From Microgenomates group bacterium (GTDB taxonomy: Bacteria > Patescibacteriota > Microgenomatia > UBA1406 > GWC2-37-13), in assembly GCA_029906985.1 (NCBI GenBank), contig JARYMT010000004.1:48486-112485 (forward strand): a DNA stretch of 64,000 nucleotides. Reading direction: 5' to 3'. The stretch's first letter is position 1, and every line of letters starts with the position of its first letter. The notes under the pieces were generated by a model, which worked only from the letters and a program-made list of their open reading frames with translations, did no database searches and was not told the DNA's origin. Shown one piece after another: positions 48,097 through 56,763 of the stretch. A program made the position numbers and the translations under genes.

Positions 48097-48876
48097 TTAT
48101 AAAATTTTTTTTTGATATGTGTATTGATATAATTTAGCCCGGACCAAAAACGAATGAAAACTCATCAAAAAGGCATAAACAAAACCGGGAATACCGTCTA
48201 AAAAACCAAAATAAAAAAAATAATTTAGTAAAAATTTTCCGAAAGGAAAAAAAATTATCTCTAATAAGTGAGTCTTTTTTTTAAGAAAAAATAATTCTTT
48301 TGCTCTTAAGGTCGAATAAAAATTTATTTTTTTTAGAAAATCTTCCATTGATGGATGGGGATAGTGATTTAAAAAACCATTCAAACGACCGGTTTTATTT
48401 CTATCTTTTATAGCGACCGTTTCATGAACTTTTCCCACCCAAAAACCAGAGTCTTTCTTAAAAAGTCGGATAAATCCTAAGTCTCTGGCTTTTCGAGTTT
48501 CTCCAAACCTTAATTCTCTTTCCCAGAAAAAATCACGTCGTTTAATGTAATAAGCAGAAAAACTTTGTTGGTCACCAATTCGAATAATATTTTTTTTAAG
48601 TTCCTCATCAATTTCTTCATCAGCGTCAATAAAAAGAACCCAATCATTAGTCGCCCGGTTTAAAGAATAATTTTTTTGTTGAGAAAAATCATTTAATAAA
48701 GCCTTTTTAATGATTTTATAATTTCTACTTTTTAATTTATTTTTAACAATATCTAATGTTTTGTCGGTTGAGAAATCGTCAAGAATAATAATTTCATCAA
48801 CAAAATCCAGAGATTGAAGACAACGACTGATATTTTTTTCTTCGTTTTTGGTGAGAATCACTGCCGAAATTTTCAT
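48097..48876 (-). CDS. Glycosyltransferase family 2, WaaE-like
   Basis: A 259-residue GT-A fold enzyme. The start is SAVILTKNEEKNISRCLQSL, then DEIIILDDFSTDKTLDIV, with the DXD-type motif in WVLFIDADEEIDEELKK and a conserved LGFIRLFKKDSGFW. The C-terminal third has hydrophobic stretches that may associate with the membrane. It is similar in layout to the GT2 gene at 50600-51400 in the same cluster. The sugar donor is not deducible. Confidence 0.85.
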   Translation of the reverse strand: MKISAVILTKNEEKNISRCLQSLDFVDEIIILDDFSTDKTLDIVKNKLKSRNYKIIKKALLNDFSQQKNYSLNRATNDWVLFIDADEEIDEELKKNIIRIGDQQSFSAYYIKRRDFFWERELRFGETRKARDLGFIRLFKKDSGFWVGKVHETVAIKDRNKTGRLNGFLNHYPHPSMEDFLKKINFYSTLRAKELFFLKKKTHLLEIIFFPFGKFLLNYFFYFGFLDGIPGFVYAFLMSFHSFLVRAKLYQYTYQKKIL

Positions 48877-48885
48877 ATTTTAGAC

Positions 48886-49896
48886 TTATTTTAAATAATT
48901 TAACAATATCTTAACATAATTATCCCAGGAAAAAGTTTTTTTTATTAGCGCCACCGGGATATTGGTTGGTAATTTTTTTGCCGCTGCCAAATTTAGTAAT
49001 TGTTCAAATTGGTTAGTATTTTCGGCAAGGTTAACAAACGGTGCCAACTCAGGAATGATGGCTGATTTGAGACCAATAACCGGACATCTTTGCGATAAAG
49101 CTTCTAAAACCGGTAAATTAAAGCTTTCATAAAAGGAAGCGGTAAGATAAGCGGTCGCTTCTAAATATAATTGTTTCAACTTGTGACGGCTTATTTTTTT
49201 ATAAACAATTATCGATGAAGATTTATTTTCCAAGTGTTCAAAATCACCCACTAATACTAATTTATATCCTTGAAATAACCGCTTTTTTTTCATTTTTTTA
49301 AAAATGGTTACTAAAAAAGCTACATTTTTAATTGGTTGATTTAATCCAACAAATAAAAAAAATTTTTTTTTCTTCCTCAACCCGGTTTCCAGCATATCTA
49401 AGGGAATACCAAAGGGAATTGTTTTTATCTTATTTAATCCAGGGAAAAAATTCTCAAATTCTTTTTTTACTTTTATTGAAGAAACGATAATTAAAGTGGC
49501 TTGATTAATCATTAAATTAAGTTGTTGATTCAATCTTGCAAACTCTTGCTGATAAAATTTTGGGAAAAATTTAAAAGATAGTCCATGAGAAAATGAGATA
49601 ACTTTTGCTCCAAAAAATGGAGGAATTGCTTGGTTTAAAGCTAAAAAATAATTTGGTTGATTAAAAAAGTTTAAAAGACTTAGTTGAAGAGTAGACCAAA
49701 ATAAAGAAATCCGGGAAAAGAAATATAATTTATTGGGGTAATTAATTAACCAGTTTGGTTCTGGAGCTAATCCATAAATATAATAAAAATTTTTCTTATC
49801 GTTCTTTAAAAGCGATTTTAATAAATTTTCAGAAAAAATCGCTGTTCCATATTTTTTTTCTTTAACAAGGGCGCCGCCATCGACTGCTATTTTCAT
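48886..49896 (-). CDS. Glycosyltransferase family 4 (GT-B fold)
   Basis: A 336-residue retaining glycosyltransferase. The N-terminal domain has DGGALVKEKKYGTAIFSENL, a typical acceptor-side start. The C-terminal donor domain shows KKFFLFVGLNQPIKNVAFLV, KLVLVGDFEHLENKS, and the E-x7-E motif in ASFYESFNLPVLEAL. The downstream gene lies 9 bp away. The sugar transferred is not known. Confidence 0.87.
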   Translation of the reverse strand: MKIAVDGGALVKEKKYGTAIFSENLLKSLLKNDKKNFYYIYGLAPEPNWLINYPNKLYFFSRISLFWSTLQLSLLNFFNQPNYFLALNQAIPPFFGAKVISFSHGLSFKFFPKFYQQEFARLNQQLNLMINQATLIIVSSIKVKKEFENFFPGLNKIKTIPFGIPLDMLETGLRKKKKFFLFVGLNQPIKNVAFLVTIFKKMKKKRLFQGYKLVLVGDFEHLENKSSSIIVYKKISRHKLKQLYLEATAYLTASFYESFNLPVLEALSQRCPVIGLKSAIIPELAPFVNLAENTNQFEQLLNLAAAKKLPTNIPVALIKKTFSWDNYVKILLNYLK

Positions 49897-49961
49897 TATT
49901 GTTAACTATAAAAAATTATTTCAAGTTTTTAAATAAAATGTGTCTGATAATTTAAATTTGA

Positions 49962-50621
49962 CTAAGTAAAAAAATCATAAATTTTTTGCCAAAAATTGCC
50001 ATATTTGAAAAGGAATTTCTTTCTAGATTTTTCTAATAAATTTCTTTTTTGGGGGTTATTTTTTGAATTTTCAAAATGTTCATAAGCTGGCTTTTCTAAA
50101 ATTCCCAATTTATAACCAGCTTTTTTCGCTCGCCAGCAAAAATCGACATCCTCATAATATAAAAAATAATTTTCATCAAAAAAACCTATTTTGTCAAAAA
50201 CTTCTTTTTTAATCACCATTAAGGAACCGGAAATAAAATCAATTGTTTTTCTTTTTCTTGTTACCAAATAACCGCTCATATGCCATCGATCTAATAAGCC
50301 GCCATAATAAATTTTATTATTTTGCCTCATTGGTAAACCCCATAAATGGTATTTATCAAACCCATTTAGAATTATTTGGCCAGTTAGTTTTTTTAAGGAA
50401 ATATCAGAATTGGCGCAAATAAATAATTGACATCCGTCTTTAAGCGCTTTTTTTATCCCTAAATTTAAACCGCGGCCGTAACCTAAATTTTTACCAGTAT
50501 TATCGATTAAGTAAATTTGATAATTTTTGAACTTCAAGGCATCGATTTCTTTCTTTAACCTTTGAATCTCTTTTTCAGGCGTTTGAAATAAAACAATTAT
50601 TATGGCAATTTTTGGTTCCAT
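49962..50621 (-). CDS. Glycosyltransferase family 2, rhamnosyltransferase-like
   Basis: A 219-residue short GT-A enzyme. It begins KIAIIIVLFQTPEKEIQRLK and has the DXD-like ICANSDISLKK and KNLGYGRGLNLGIKKALKDG. FISGSLMVIKKEVFDKIGF and YFLYYEDVDFCWRAKKAGYK are classic for the WbbL/RfbF rhamnosyltransferase group. It overlaps the upstream gene by 22 bp and is shorter than the usual 280-300 residues at its C-terminal end. Confidence 0.87.
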   Translation of the reverse strand: MEPKIAIIIVLFQTPEKEIQRLKKEIDALKFKNYQIYLIDNTGKNLGYGRGLNLGIKKALKDGCQLFICANSDISLKKLTGQIILNGFDKYHLWGLPMRQNNKIYYGGLLDRWHMSGYLVTRKRKTIDFISGSLMVIKKEVFDKIGFFDENYFLYYEDVDFCWRAKKAGYKLGILEKPAYEHFENSKNNPQKRNLLEKSRKKFLFKYGNFWQKIYDFFT

Positions 50622-51400
50622 TGATTTATTTTTTTTAAAAAAAATTTTTTAATTGTCAATATAGTTAAATAAAAATATGTAATAAACTCCATATAAGCAA
50701 AAGCTAAATCTAAAGGAAGGCGAAACCAGCCGTCACGATATCCTTGACTTTCAATAAATCTTGCCCAAAACATATGAACTGGATTTAAAATTAATTTTCT
50801 TAAATTCGGCCTTTCGCCTTGACTGTATTTAACTCTTGCCGATCTTTGCCCATAATTTTTAAATTTTTTCAACACCTGCCAAATACTGCGATAAGAATAG
50901 TGAAAAATTTTATTTTTTAAACGACCGGCTTCACCCTGATTAAGCTCAAAACCAGCGTGAATCGGCACTAGGTTTACTTTAACTTTTTTTTTATTAAACA
51001 AACGAAGCATTTGATAATTTTCGCCGCCATAATTTACCGGTTTACCTAAATAATGATTTTGAAAAGGGATAAAATAACCAGCTTTCAACTGTTTTTTTGT
51101 CCTTAAAAGTTCTTTTATTTCTTTTTTAAGACTGGATGAAACTATTTCATCGGCATCAATAAATAATATCCAATCATTATTGGTCTTGTCAATTCCATAA
51201 AGTTTCTGTTTTCCTTCACTTTGACCGGCATAATAATAAATTTTTGCCCGATATTTTTTGGCGATTTTTACGGTCTTATCAGTGGAAAGATTATCAACTA
51301 CGATTATTTCATCAGCAAGATCTTTAACCGAATTAAGCGTCTTTCTAAGATTTTTTTCCTCATTTTTGACCACGCTTACCACCGACAGCTTTAAATTCAT
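50600..51400 (-). CDS. Glycosyltransferase family 2, WaaE-like (second copy)
   Basis: A 266-residue GT-A enzyme. It starts LSVVSVVKNEEKNLRKTLNS, continues DEIIVVDNLSTDKTVKIAKK, and has WILFIDADEIVSSSLKKEI with the DXD motif. The C-terminal basic/hydrophobic segment ends the protein. It resembles the GT2 at 48097-48876 in motif spacing, so the cluster carries two related enzymes that probably act in sequence on one glycan. Confidence 0.86.
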   Translation of the reverse strand: MNLKLSVVSVVKNEEKNLRKTLNSVKDLADEIIVVDNLSTDKTVKIAKKYRAKIYYYAGQSEGKQKLYGIDKTNNDWILFIDADEIVSSSLKKEIKELLRTKKQLKAGYFIPFQNHYLGKPVNYGGENYQMLRLFNKKKVKVNLVPIHAGFELNQGEAGRLKNKIFHYSYRSIWQVLKKFKNYGQRSARVKYSQGERPNLRKLILNPVHMFWARFIESQGYRDGWFRLPLDLAFAYMEFITYFYLTILTIKKFFLKKINQWNQKLP

Positions 51401-51414
51401 TAATTTATTATAAA

Positions 51415-51753
51415 TTAATCAATGGGCGATTTGAGAGTGATTCCGTAAGCCAAATCCTGATAAACTTTTATAAACATTTTTGGAAATGGACTTTCTTGAG
51501 GTCCCAAATATCTTCTTAAAATATTAGAATCATTGGTGTAGCCCAATCTTAAAGCTAAACTTGTCGTCCAATCTTGGCGGCAATACCCTTCCTCCAGTTG
51601 GCGCGGTAATGGTTGGTCAATTATTAAAGAATAAATAACCGGTATCTCTTCCCAATGATTTAAATTAATTATTCTTCTAATAAATGGGTCGGTAAGCATC
51701 ATCAGGCCACTACCAATCCCATGCCCTTCAAATGATGGCTTTTCCAGAAACAC
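51415..51753 (-). CDS. Unknown protein, downstream half of a TAG-interrupted frame
   Basis: I do not recognise the family. A 112-residue frame starts with GTG directly after the TAG that ends the upstream frame (51754-51756), in the same reading frame. It contains GLMMLTDPFIRRIINLNHW and DWTTSLALRLGYTNDSN, without membrane segments. The absence of any gap suggests this is the second half of one 226-residue protein broken by a nonsense codon, or expressed by readthrough. No ribosome-binding site precedes the GTG. Confidence 0.5.
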   Translation of the reverse strand: MFLEKPSFEGHGIGSGLMMLTDPFIRRIINLNHWEEIPVIYSLIIDQPLPRQLEEGYCRQDWTTSLALRLGYTNDSNILRRYLGPQESPFPKMFIKVYQDLAYGITLKSPID

Positions 51754-52080
51754 CTAACCGGTAAATTCTATTATTCCATCATTTAGATCATATCTGATTC
51801 TTCGAAAGCCTATTCCATATGGCATTTTATCTGAGTTTTCTCCAAGGATTGAAATTGCTGCCGATGAAAATTGTGAATTATTTGTAGCTCGAATCTGAAA
51901 TCTGTCAGGAAAATTAATAATCCGAAAGTCAGCCGGCATTGGTTGGCTAATTATTTTATTGTCTGCCAACATTCTTCTAATTACTCCTCTTCCAGTTGCC
52001 AAAATTGCCCCAATATTTGCTTGCTGAATTTTTCTCCTCGTCTCTTCCGGCAGTAAATAAATTGGTCTTATTGATTCCAT
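51754..52080 (-). CDS. Unknown protein, upstream half of a TAG-interrupted frame
   Basis: I do not recognise the family. From the ATG at 52080 the frame encodes 108 residues (MESIRPIYLLPEETRRKIQQ onward, then YGIGFRRIRYDLNDGIIEF) and stops at TAG. An upstream TTG at 52104 would add 8 residues. The frame continues open past the stop into the next entry. Placed at the 5' end of the leftward glycan cluster but of unrelated type: soluble, no glycosyltransferase motif. Confidence 0.5.
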   Translation of the reverse strand: MESIRPIYLLPEETRRKIQQANIGAILATGRGVIRRMLADNKIISQPMPADFRIINFPDRFQIRATNNSQFSSAAISILGENSDKMPYGIGFRRIRYDLNDGIIEFTG

Positions 52081-52266
52081 ATTTAAATTGTTTTTACGCC
52101 TCAATTGATTTTAACTTAACCAGATAATTTTATCAAACCGTAAAATCACCGGATTAAAATTTCTTATATATCACAAAAATTTTATTATCTCAATAATCTA
52201 AAATGTCTTTTTTGTCGCTTATAATCTATCGACTTTAACTTTTTTTTATTAAATAATATTTTCAGA

Positions 52267-53187
52267 ATGATTTCTTGCCCACTGTGTTATAAGAAAAACT
52301 CCTCTTCTTTTTATAAAATTGATCGTTTTCATTATTTTTTCTGTCAAATTTGCCAGTCTCTTTTTCTCTATCCGCTGCCTAAAGAAGAAGAATTAATATC
52401 ATTTTACAAAAAAAAATACCGGCAGGAAGTGGCTTGTCAAAATCAAAAAAGGCTTTACCAAAGGGCAGAAATTATTTTGAAAAAACTTAAAAAATTAAAT
52501 CCGTCGGGAACAACGCTTTTGGATATCGGCTCTGGTTATGGTTTTTTTCTTGATCAAGCGAAAAAATTCGGTTTAAAAACTTTAGGAGTTGAGCCGTCAA
52601 ATTATTTGGCAGAATGTGCCAAAAAAAAATTCGCTCTTAATATCGTCAACCTTGATTTTGAAACTTATTTTGCAAAAAACCCAAATCAAAAATTTGATTT
52701 TATTACTTTAATTCACGTCATCGAACATTTGATAAACCCGAAAAAAATTTTAGAAAAAATCAGCCGACTACTAAAACCAAATGGCATCTTATACATCGAA
52801 ACACCAAATTTAGATAGTCATCTGTTTTGGAGAGAAAAAAAAGACTATATTTTTCTTACTCCTCCTGATCATGTATATATATTTTCGCGTCGTTTTTTTG
52901 AGCAAAATAATTTCAAAAAAAAGCTTAAATTAATTTCCTTAAGTACCTATAGTTATTCGGAACATTTTATGGGAGTAATAAAAAGAGTAATTTTTAACCG
53001 GCCGATGATTAATAATGAAAAAAAATTTTGTCCAACTAAGAGTAATCAATCTTCTCCAAATCAGTTAACTAAAAAAATTAAATTTTATTTTTTTGATTCT
53101 TTTTTAGCCAAATTGTTTTATCCAATTTTAAATATCGGTAATAAAGGAAGCATATTAGAAGTTTATTATCAAAAAGTCCCTTTTTAA
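52267..53187 (+). CDS. SAM-dependent methyltransferase with N-terminal zinc-ribbon motif
   Basis: A 306-residue protein. Two CxxC pairs open it (CPLCYKK, then CQICQSLFLYPLP), a small zinc ribbon common in surface-glycan methyltransferases. The class I methyltransferase core has motif I TTLLDIGSGYGFFLDQAK, the acidic loop KTLGVEPSNY, and FDFITLIHVIEHLINPKKIL with LLKPNGILYIETPN. It is divergent from the broken gene pair across a 162-186 bp gap. Modification of a sugar or lipid in the glycan pathway is likely but unproven. Confidence 0.85.
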   Translation: MISCPLCYKKNSSSFYKIDRFHYFFCQICQSLFLYPLPKEEELISFYKKKYRQEVACQNQKRLYQRAEIILKKLKKLNPSGTTLLDIGSGYGFFLDQAKKFGLKTLGVEPSNYLAECAKKKFALNIVNLDFETYFAKNPNQKFDFITLIHVIEHLINPKKILEKISRLLKPNGILYIETPNLDSHLFWREKKDYIFLTPPDHVYIFSRRFFEQNNFKKKLKLISLSTYSYSEHFMGVIKRVIFNRPMINNEKKFCPTKSNQSSPNQLTKKIKFYFFDSFLAKLFYPILNIGNKGSILEVYYQKVPF

Positions 53188-53283
53188 ATTTGAGAAAAAT
53201 TTTTATAATTCCAAGCGAAAACTACTTTTTTGTTAAGCCGCTTCTAATTATAAAAATCCGTCATTAATTAATACCCATTAATT

Positions 53284-55974
53284 ATGAAAAAAATCATTAT
53301 TGCTTTTTTTTTATTACTTGTTAATTTGTTTTTGTTTAAAAAAACTATTTTTGCTGAATGGATTAAATACCCAACGCCGGTGATAAGTTTTACTTTAAAT
53401 AGTTGGGACAGCTTAAATGTCAGTTCACCTTCGGTAATTTGTGAAAATAATATCTGTCGTCTATGGTATGGTGGTGAATCAAAAATTGATGAAAGCAAAA
53501 TTGGTATGGCTGAATCTAGCGATGGTCTTCGCTGGCAAAAATTTCCCGCCAACCCTTTAATTTTGCCATCAACGATTGATGGAATTAAAGAATTAGGAGT
53601 CGGCGAACCTTCGGTGGTTCATAATGATAAATATCGATTATGGTATACGAGCATCGCCACCAATGGCATCTATCGAATCGGTTACGCCGAATCTGTCGAT
53701 GGAATTAATTGGGTCAAATATAATCATTTTGTTTTGACCGGTGAAAAAAACTGGGAAGCCAAAGGGGTCAGTCATCCTTTTGTCATCTGGGAAAATGGAG
53801 TTTATTATATGTGGTATGCTGGCTGGGGTTACGGCTCGCCTTTTCAGATGGGTTATGCCTTTTCTTATGATGGGATAACCTGGGAAAAATACGCTCAAAA
53901 CCCTTTGAGTCTTCCTAATTTAGGCCATATTGGGGCACCTTCGGTCATAAAAATCGATAATTTATACCATCTTTTTTATCATACAGGAGACTCTATTCCA
54001 ACCGCAATTTATCGTGTTGTATCTGAAGATAAAATTAATTGGCACTGTTATGAACCCTCTTGTCTAGTGATAAAAAATTCTTCTGCCGGTTTTGACTCAA
54101 AGATGATCGCCAGAGAAGAAATTTTTTTTTATCTCAATAAATTATTTTTGTTGTATGGAGGATACAATGGCTCTAACTGGCAGATTGGGCTCGCCTCCCC
54201 CGAGCCTTTGCCAGAAAAAAATAATCCTCTAATTATTATTCCTGGATTTATGGCCTCTTGGAATAAGGAAGCGATTCTTCATCAGCAACCGACAAATTTT
54301 AGCCAGTGGACAATCCTTCCCTTCGTCAAAGAATATAATGGTTTAATTCAAACTTTAAAAAATTTAAATTATCAAGAAAATATTGATTTTTTTACTTTCC
54401 CTTACGACTGGAGAAAATCTGTTGAACAATCAGCCGATGATTTAAAACTTTTTATTGAACAAAAATCAGTTCTTAATAATAAATTTTATTTAATTGGTCA
54501 CTCTCTAGGTGGTTTAGTGGCAAGAATTTATGCCCAAAAGTATGGATTAGATCGGATAGAAAAAATTATTTCTCTTGGATCACCCCATCAGGGAACTGCT
54601 CAAGTATATGAAGCGCTGGAGTCTGGTGATGTTAAACAAGAAAATAATTTTCTTTGGTTGGCTTCCAAAATCATATTAATGTTAAATAAAGACGGCTTTC
54701 AAACCGATAAACAAACCTTAGAAAGATCATTCCCGGTTTTAAAAGACCTTTTTCCTATTTATAATTTTCTTTTTGAAACAAATAACTCCCCAAAAGATAT
54801 TAATGACTTGACTATAAAAAATGACTTATTTTTAAATTATAAAAATAGTTTTCCGACGATTTTCCCTTCTTTTTATAGTTTTGTTGGTCAAAAAGGGCAA
54901 ACTCTTTCTGGTTATTTAGTCGATCAACCGACCCCCTTTGAACAAATCCTCAACCTTTATCCTGATGGTAAGCCAATCTCTTCATTGTATATGATTGGTG
55001 ATTTATCGGTTACCACCCAAAGCGCGGCGATTAATAATAATGATATATTTTTTAATTTAGATCACGGTGAACTGATTTATAAATCAGCCGGGATCAAAAA
55101 AATTCTAGAAACCTTATTGATTAATTATCAAAATAGTCAGATTTCAGAAGGTGAAAAAACTTCGATTCAGCCGTCATTAATATTTTTTATTCTCTCACCC
55201 GCCACAATGGAATTGAATTATCAAGATAAAGTTTATCTTGAATATCAAGGAATGATTTGGTTAAGCGATTTTTCTTCGGGACCATATTGGTTAAAAGTTA
55301 AAGGCCAAGAACCAGGAAAATATACTATTGTTATTTTTCAAATTAATCAAAGCCAAACTGAATGGTCAACTATAAATGGGGTGATTAATTCAAATTCTCC
55401 CCAATCACAAATAGATAATTATTATTTTTATCTTAATCCCAATCAATTGGAACCGCCCCAGCTTGCTTTGGAAAATTTATTTACAGACCTAATCAATTAT
55501 TTATCCGATCTTAATCAAAATGATAATAACCATCTTTTTTTAAAGTTAATCACCGATTTAAAAGAAACCCAAAACATCTATAAAGATAACCAATTAATGG
55601 CTAAATTTTTATTTTTCCGAATTGACAATGATCTTTTGAAGCTTTTTCATGATAGTTATAGTCTTTCTCCTAATAAAATTATTACCGCCTTTGATAAATT
55701 GGAAAATTTATACGGCCGGGTAATTAACTTAAATTTATCTAAATCAGAGAAAGAAAAATTACTAAATGATTATAGTCGGCTCCAAAAAAAATGGCAAAGA
55801 GAAAAAGAAAAAATTTTAAAAAATAAAAAAACCCCATCTAGAATTAATTTAGGTTTAATTGAGATTATAGAAAAGAGGGTTTTGACAATCAAAGATTTCA
55901 TCGATAAACAGAATTTTAAAACGGCGGAAATTTATCTTATTTCTTTATCCGGGTTAATAAAAGAAATATTATAA
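53284..55974 (+). CDS. Secreted beta-propeller fused to a GHSLGG-type lipase/esterase
   Basis: An 896-residue exported protein. A signal peptide covers residues 1-24 (ending TIFA). Residues about 35-310 form repeated blades with SP/EPSVV starts and W/Y-rich strands (LWYGGESKIDESKIGMAES, RLWYTSIATNGIYRIGYAES, MWYAGWGYGSPFQMGYAFS), as in GH43/GH32-type propellers. Residues about 315-620 form an alpha/beta hydrolase of the LCAT/lipase kind: the oxyanion strand PLIIIPGFMASW, then DFFTFPYDWRKSVE, and the nucleophile elbow LIGHSLGGLVAR with Ser407. A beta domain and a C-terminal helical, charged region (residues about 790-896) follow. No propeller catalytic acids can be fixed. Substrate unknown. 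Confidence 0.8.
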   Translation: MKKIIIAFFLLLVNLFLFKKTIFAEWIKYPTPVISFTLNSWDSLNVSSPSVICENNICRLWYGGESKIDESKIGMAESSDGLRWQKFPANPLILPSTIDGIKELGVGEPSVVHNDKYRLWYTSIATNGIYRIGYAESVDGINWVKYNHFVLTGEKNWEAKGVSHPFVIWENGVYYMWYAGWGYGSPFQMGYAFSYDGITWEKYAQNPLSLPNLGHIGAPSVIKIDNLYHLFYHTGDSIPTAIYRVVSEDKINWHCYEPSCLVIKNSSAGFDSKMIAREEIFFYLNKLFLLYGGYNGSNWQIGLASPEPLPEKNNPLIIIPGFMASWNKEAILHQQPTNFSQWTILPFVKEYNGLIQTLKNLNYQENIDFFTFPYDWRKSVEQSADDLKLFIEQKSVLNNKFYLIGHSLGGLVARIYAQKYGLDRIEKIISLGSPHQGTAQVYEALESGDVKQENNFLWLASKIILMLNKDGFQTDKQTLERSFPVLKDLFPIYNFLFETNNSPKDINDLTIKNDLFLNYKNSFPTIFPSFYSFVGQKGQTLSGYLVDQPTPFEQILNLYPDGKPISSLYMIGDLSVTTQSAAINNNDIFFNLDHGELIYKSAGIKKILETLLINYQNSQISEGEKTSIQPSLIFFILSPATMELNYQDKVYLEYQGMIWLSDFSSGPYWLKVKGQEPGKYTIVIFQINQSQTEWSTINGVINSNSPQSQIDNYYFYLNPNQLEPPQLALENLFTDLINYLSDLNQNDNNHLFLKLITDLKETQNIYKDNQLMAKFLFFRIDNDLLKLFHDSYSLSPNKIITAFDKLENLYGRVINLNLSKSEKEKLLNDYSRLQKKWQREKEKILKNKKTPSRINLGLIEIIEKRVLTIKDFIDKQNFKTAEIYLISLSGLIKEIL

Positions 55975-55993
55975 AAATAAAATTACAAAAAGG

Positions 55994-56067
55994 TGGCCGT
56001 TGAGGGAATTGAACCCCCGACCTTTGCAATGTGAATGCAACGCTCTAGCCAGCTGAGCTAAACGGCC
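55994..56067 (-). tRNA. tRNA-Val(CAC)
   Basis: Minus strand; acceptor GGCCGTT/AACGGCC, D-arm GCTC/GAGC, anticodon stem TTGCA/TGCAA with loop TTCACAT (anticodon CAC), T-loop GTTCAAT, discriminator A. CCA is not encoded (ACCT follows). A minus-strand TATAAT at 56086-56091 lies 18 nt upstream. Confidence 0.96.
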
Positions 56068-56102
56068 AATTTTTTTCTTATCTAAATTATACTAAAAAAC
56101 CC

Positions 56103-56131
56103 TTGCGTTTTTAATGCCATTGCCTTAAAAT
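56103..56131 (+). promoter_or_regulatory. lepB promoter
   Basis: TTGCGT (56103-56108), a 17-bp spacer and TAAAAT (56126-56131), ending 8 nt before the ATG. The transcript would be nearly leaderless. Confidence 0.5.
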
Positions 56132-56139
56132 GATTTTTT

Positions 56140-56763
56140 ATGACGATAATTAAGGGAATAATTGAGTTTATAATGGATATTTTAGAAACAATTGTTTTTA
56201 TTGGTTCTCTTTTTATCGTCACTTACCTTTTTATCATGCAGCCTAACCAAGTAAAAGGCGCCTCGATGGAGCCAACTTTTCAATCAGATGATTATATTTT
56301 TACCAGCAAAGTAACTTATAAATTTAGATCTTTTGAAAGAGGCGATGTGGTTGTTTTCCGGTCGCCGAAGAATCCTGATATCGAATACATAAAAAGGGTT
56401 ATTGGTTTACCGGGTGATATGATTCTTATTCAAAATTCAAATGTTTATGTCAACGGAGTTCTTCTTGAAGAAAATTATATTTCAGCCAAAACTAACTTGT
56501 GGGATGGTGGCTTTACTAAAGAAGGCGTCTCTTATATTGTCCCGGAAGACGAGATTTATGTTTTAGGCGACAATCGTCCACGATCTTCTGATTCTAGAGA
56601 ATTTGGTCCAATCCCAATTTCGTCAATTGTCGGTCAAGTTTTTTATCGTTATTTCCCTCCTAATAAAATGGGTTTTATTAAAAATCCTTTGCCACCCAAA
56701 TTAAGAAAAAAATTTTCTTGGCGACCATCAAGGTTGGTTTTCAAGTTTAATTTTTTCTACTAG
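56140..56763 (+). CDS. lepB: Signal peptidase I
   Basis: A 207-residue membrane protease that removes signal peptides. One N-terminal membrane helix (residues about 12-34) is followed by box B with the catalytic serine S42 (GASMEPTF) and the general-base lysine K85 (YIKRVIGLPGD). Boxes D/E follow with YVLGDNRPRSSDSREFGPIP. Two dozen C-terminal residues are basic and extend over the end of the convergent ParB-like gene by 36 bp. The set of exported proteins in this window are its probable substrates. Confidence 0.95.
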   Translation: MTIIKGIIEFIMDILETIVFIGSLFIVTYLFIMQPNQVKGASMEPTFQSDDYIFTSKVTYKFRSFERGDVVVFRSPKNPDIEYIKRVIGLPGDMILIQNSNVYVNGVLLEENYISAKTNLWDGGFTKEGVSYIVPEDEIYVLGDNRPRSSDSREFGPIPISSIVGQVFYRYFPPNKMGFIKNPLPPKLRKKFSWRPSRLVFKFNFFY

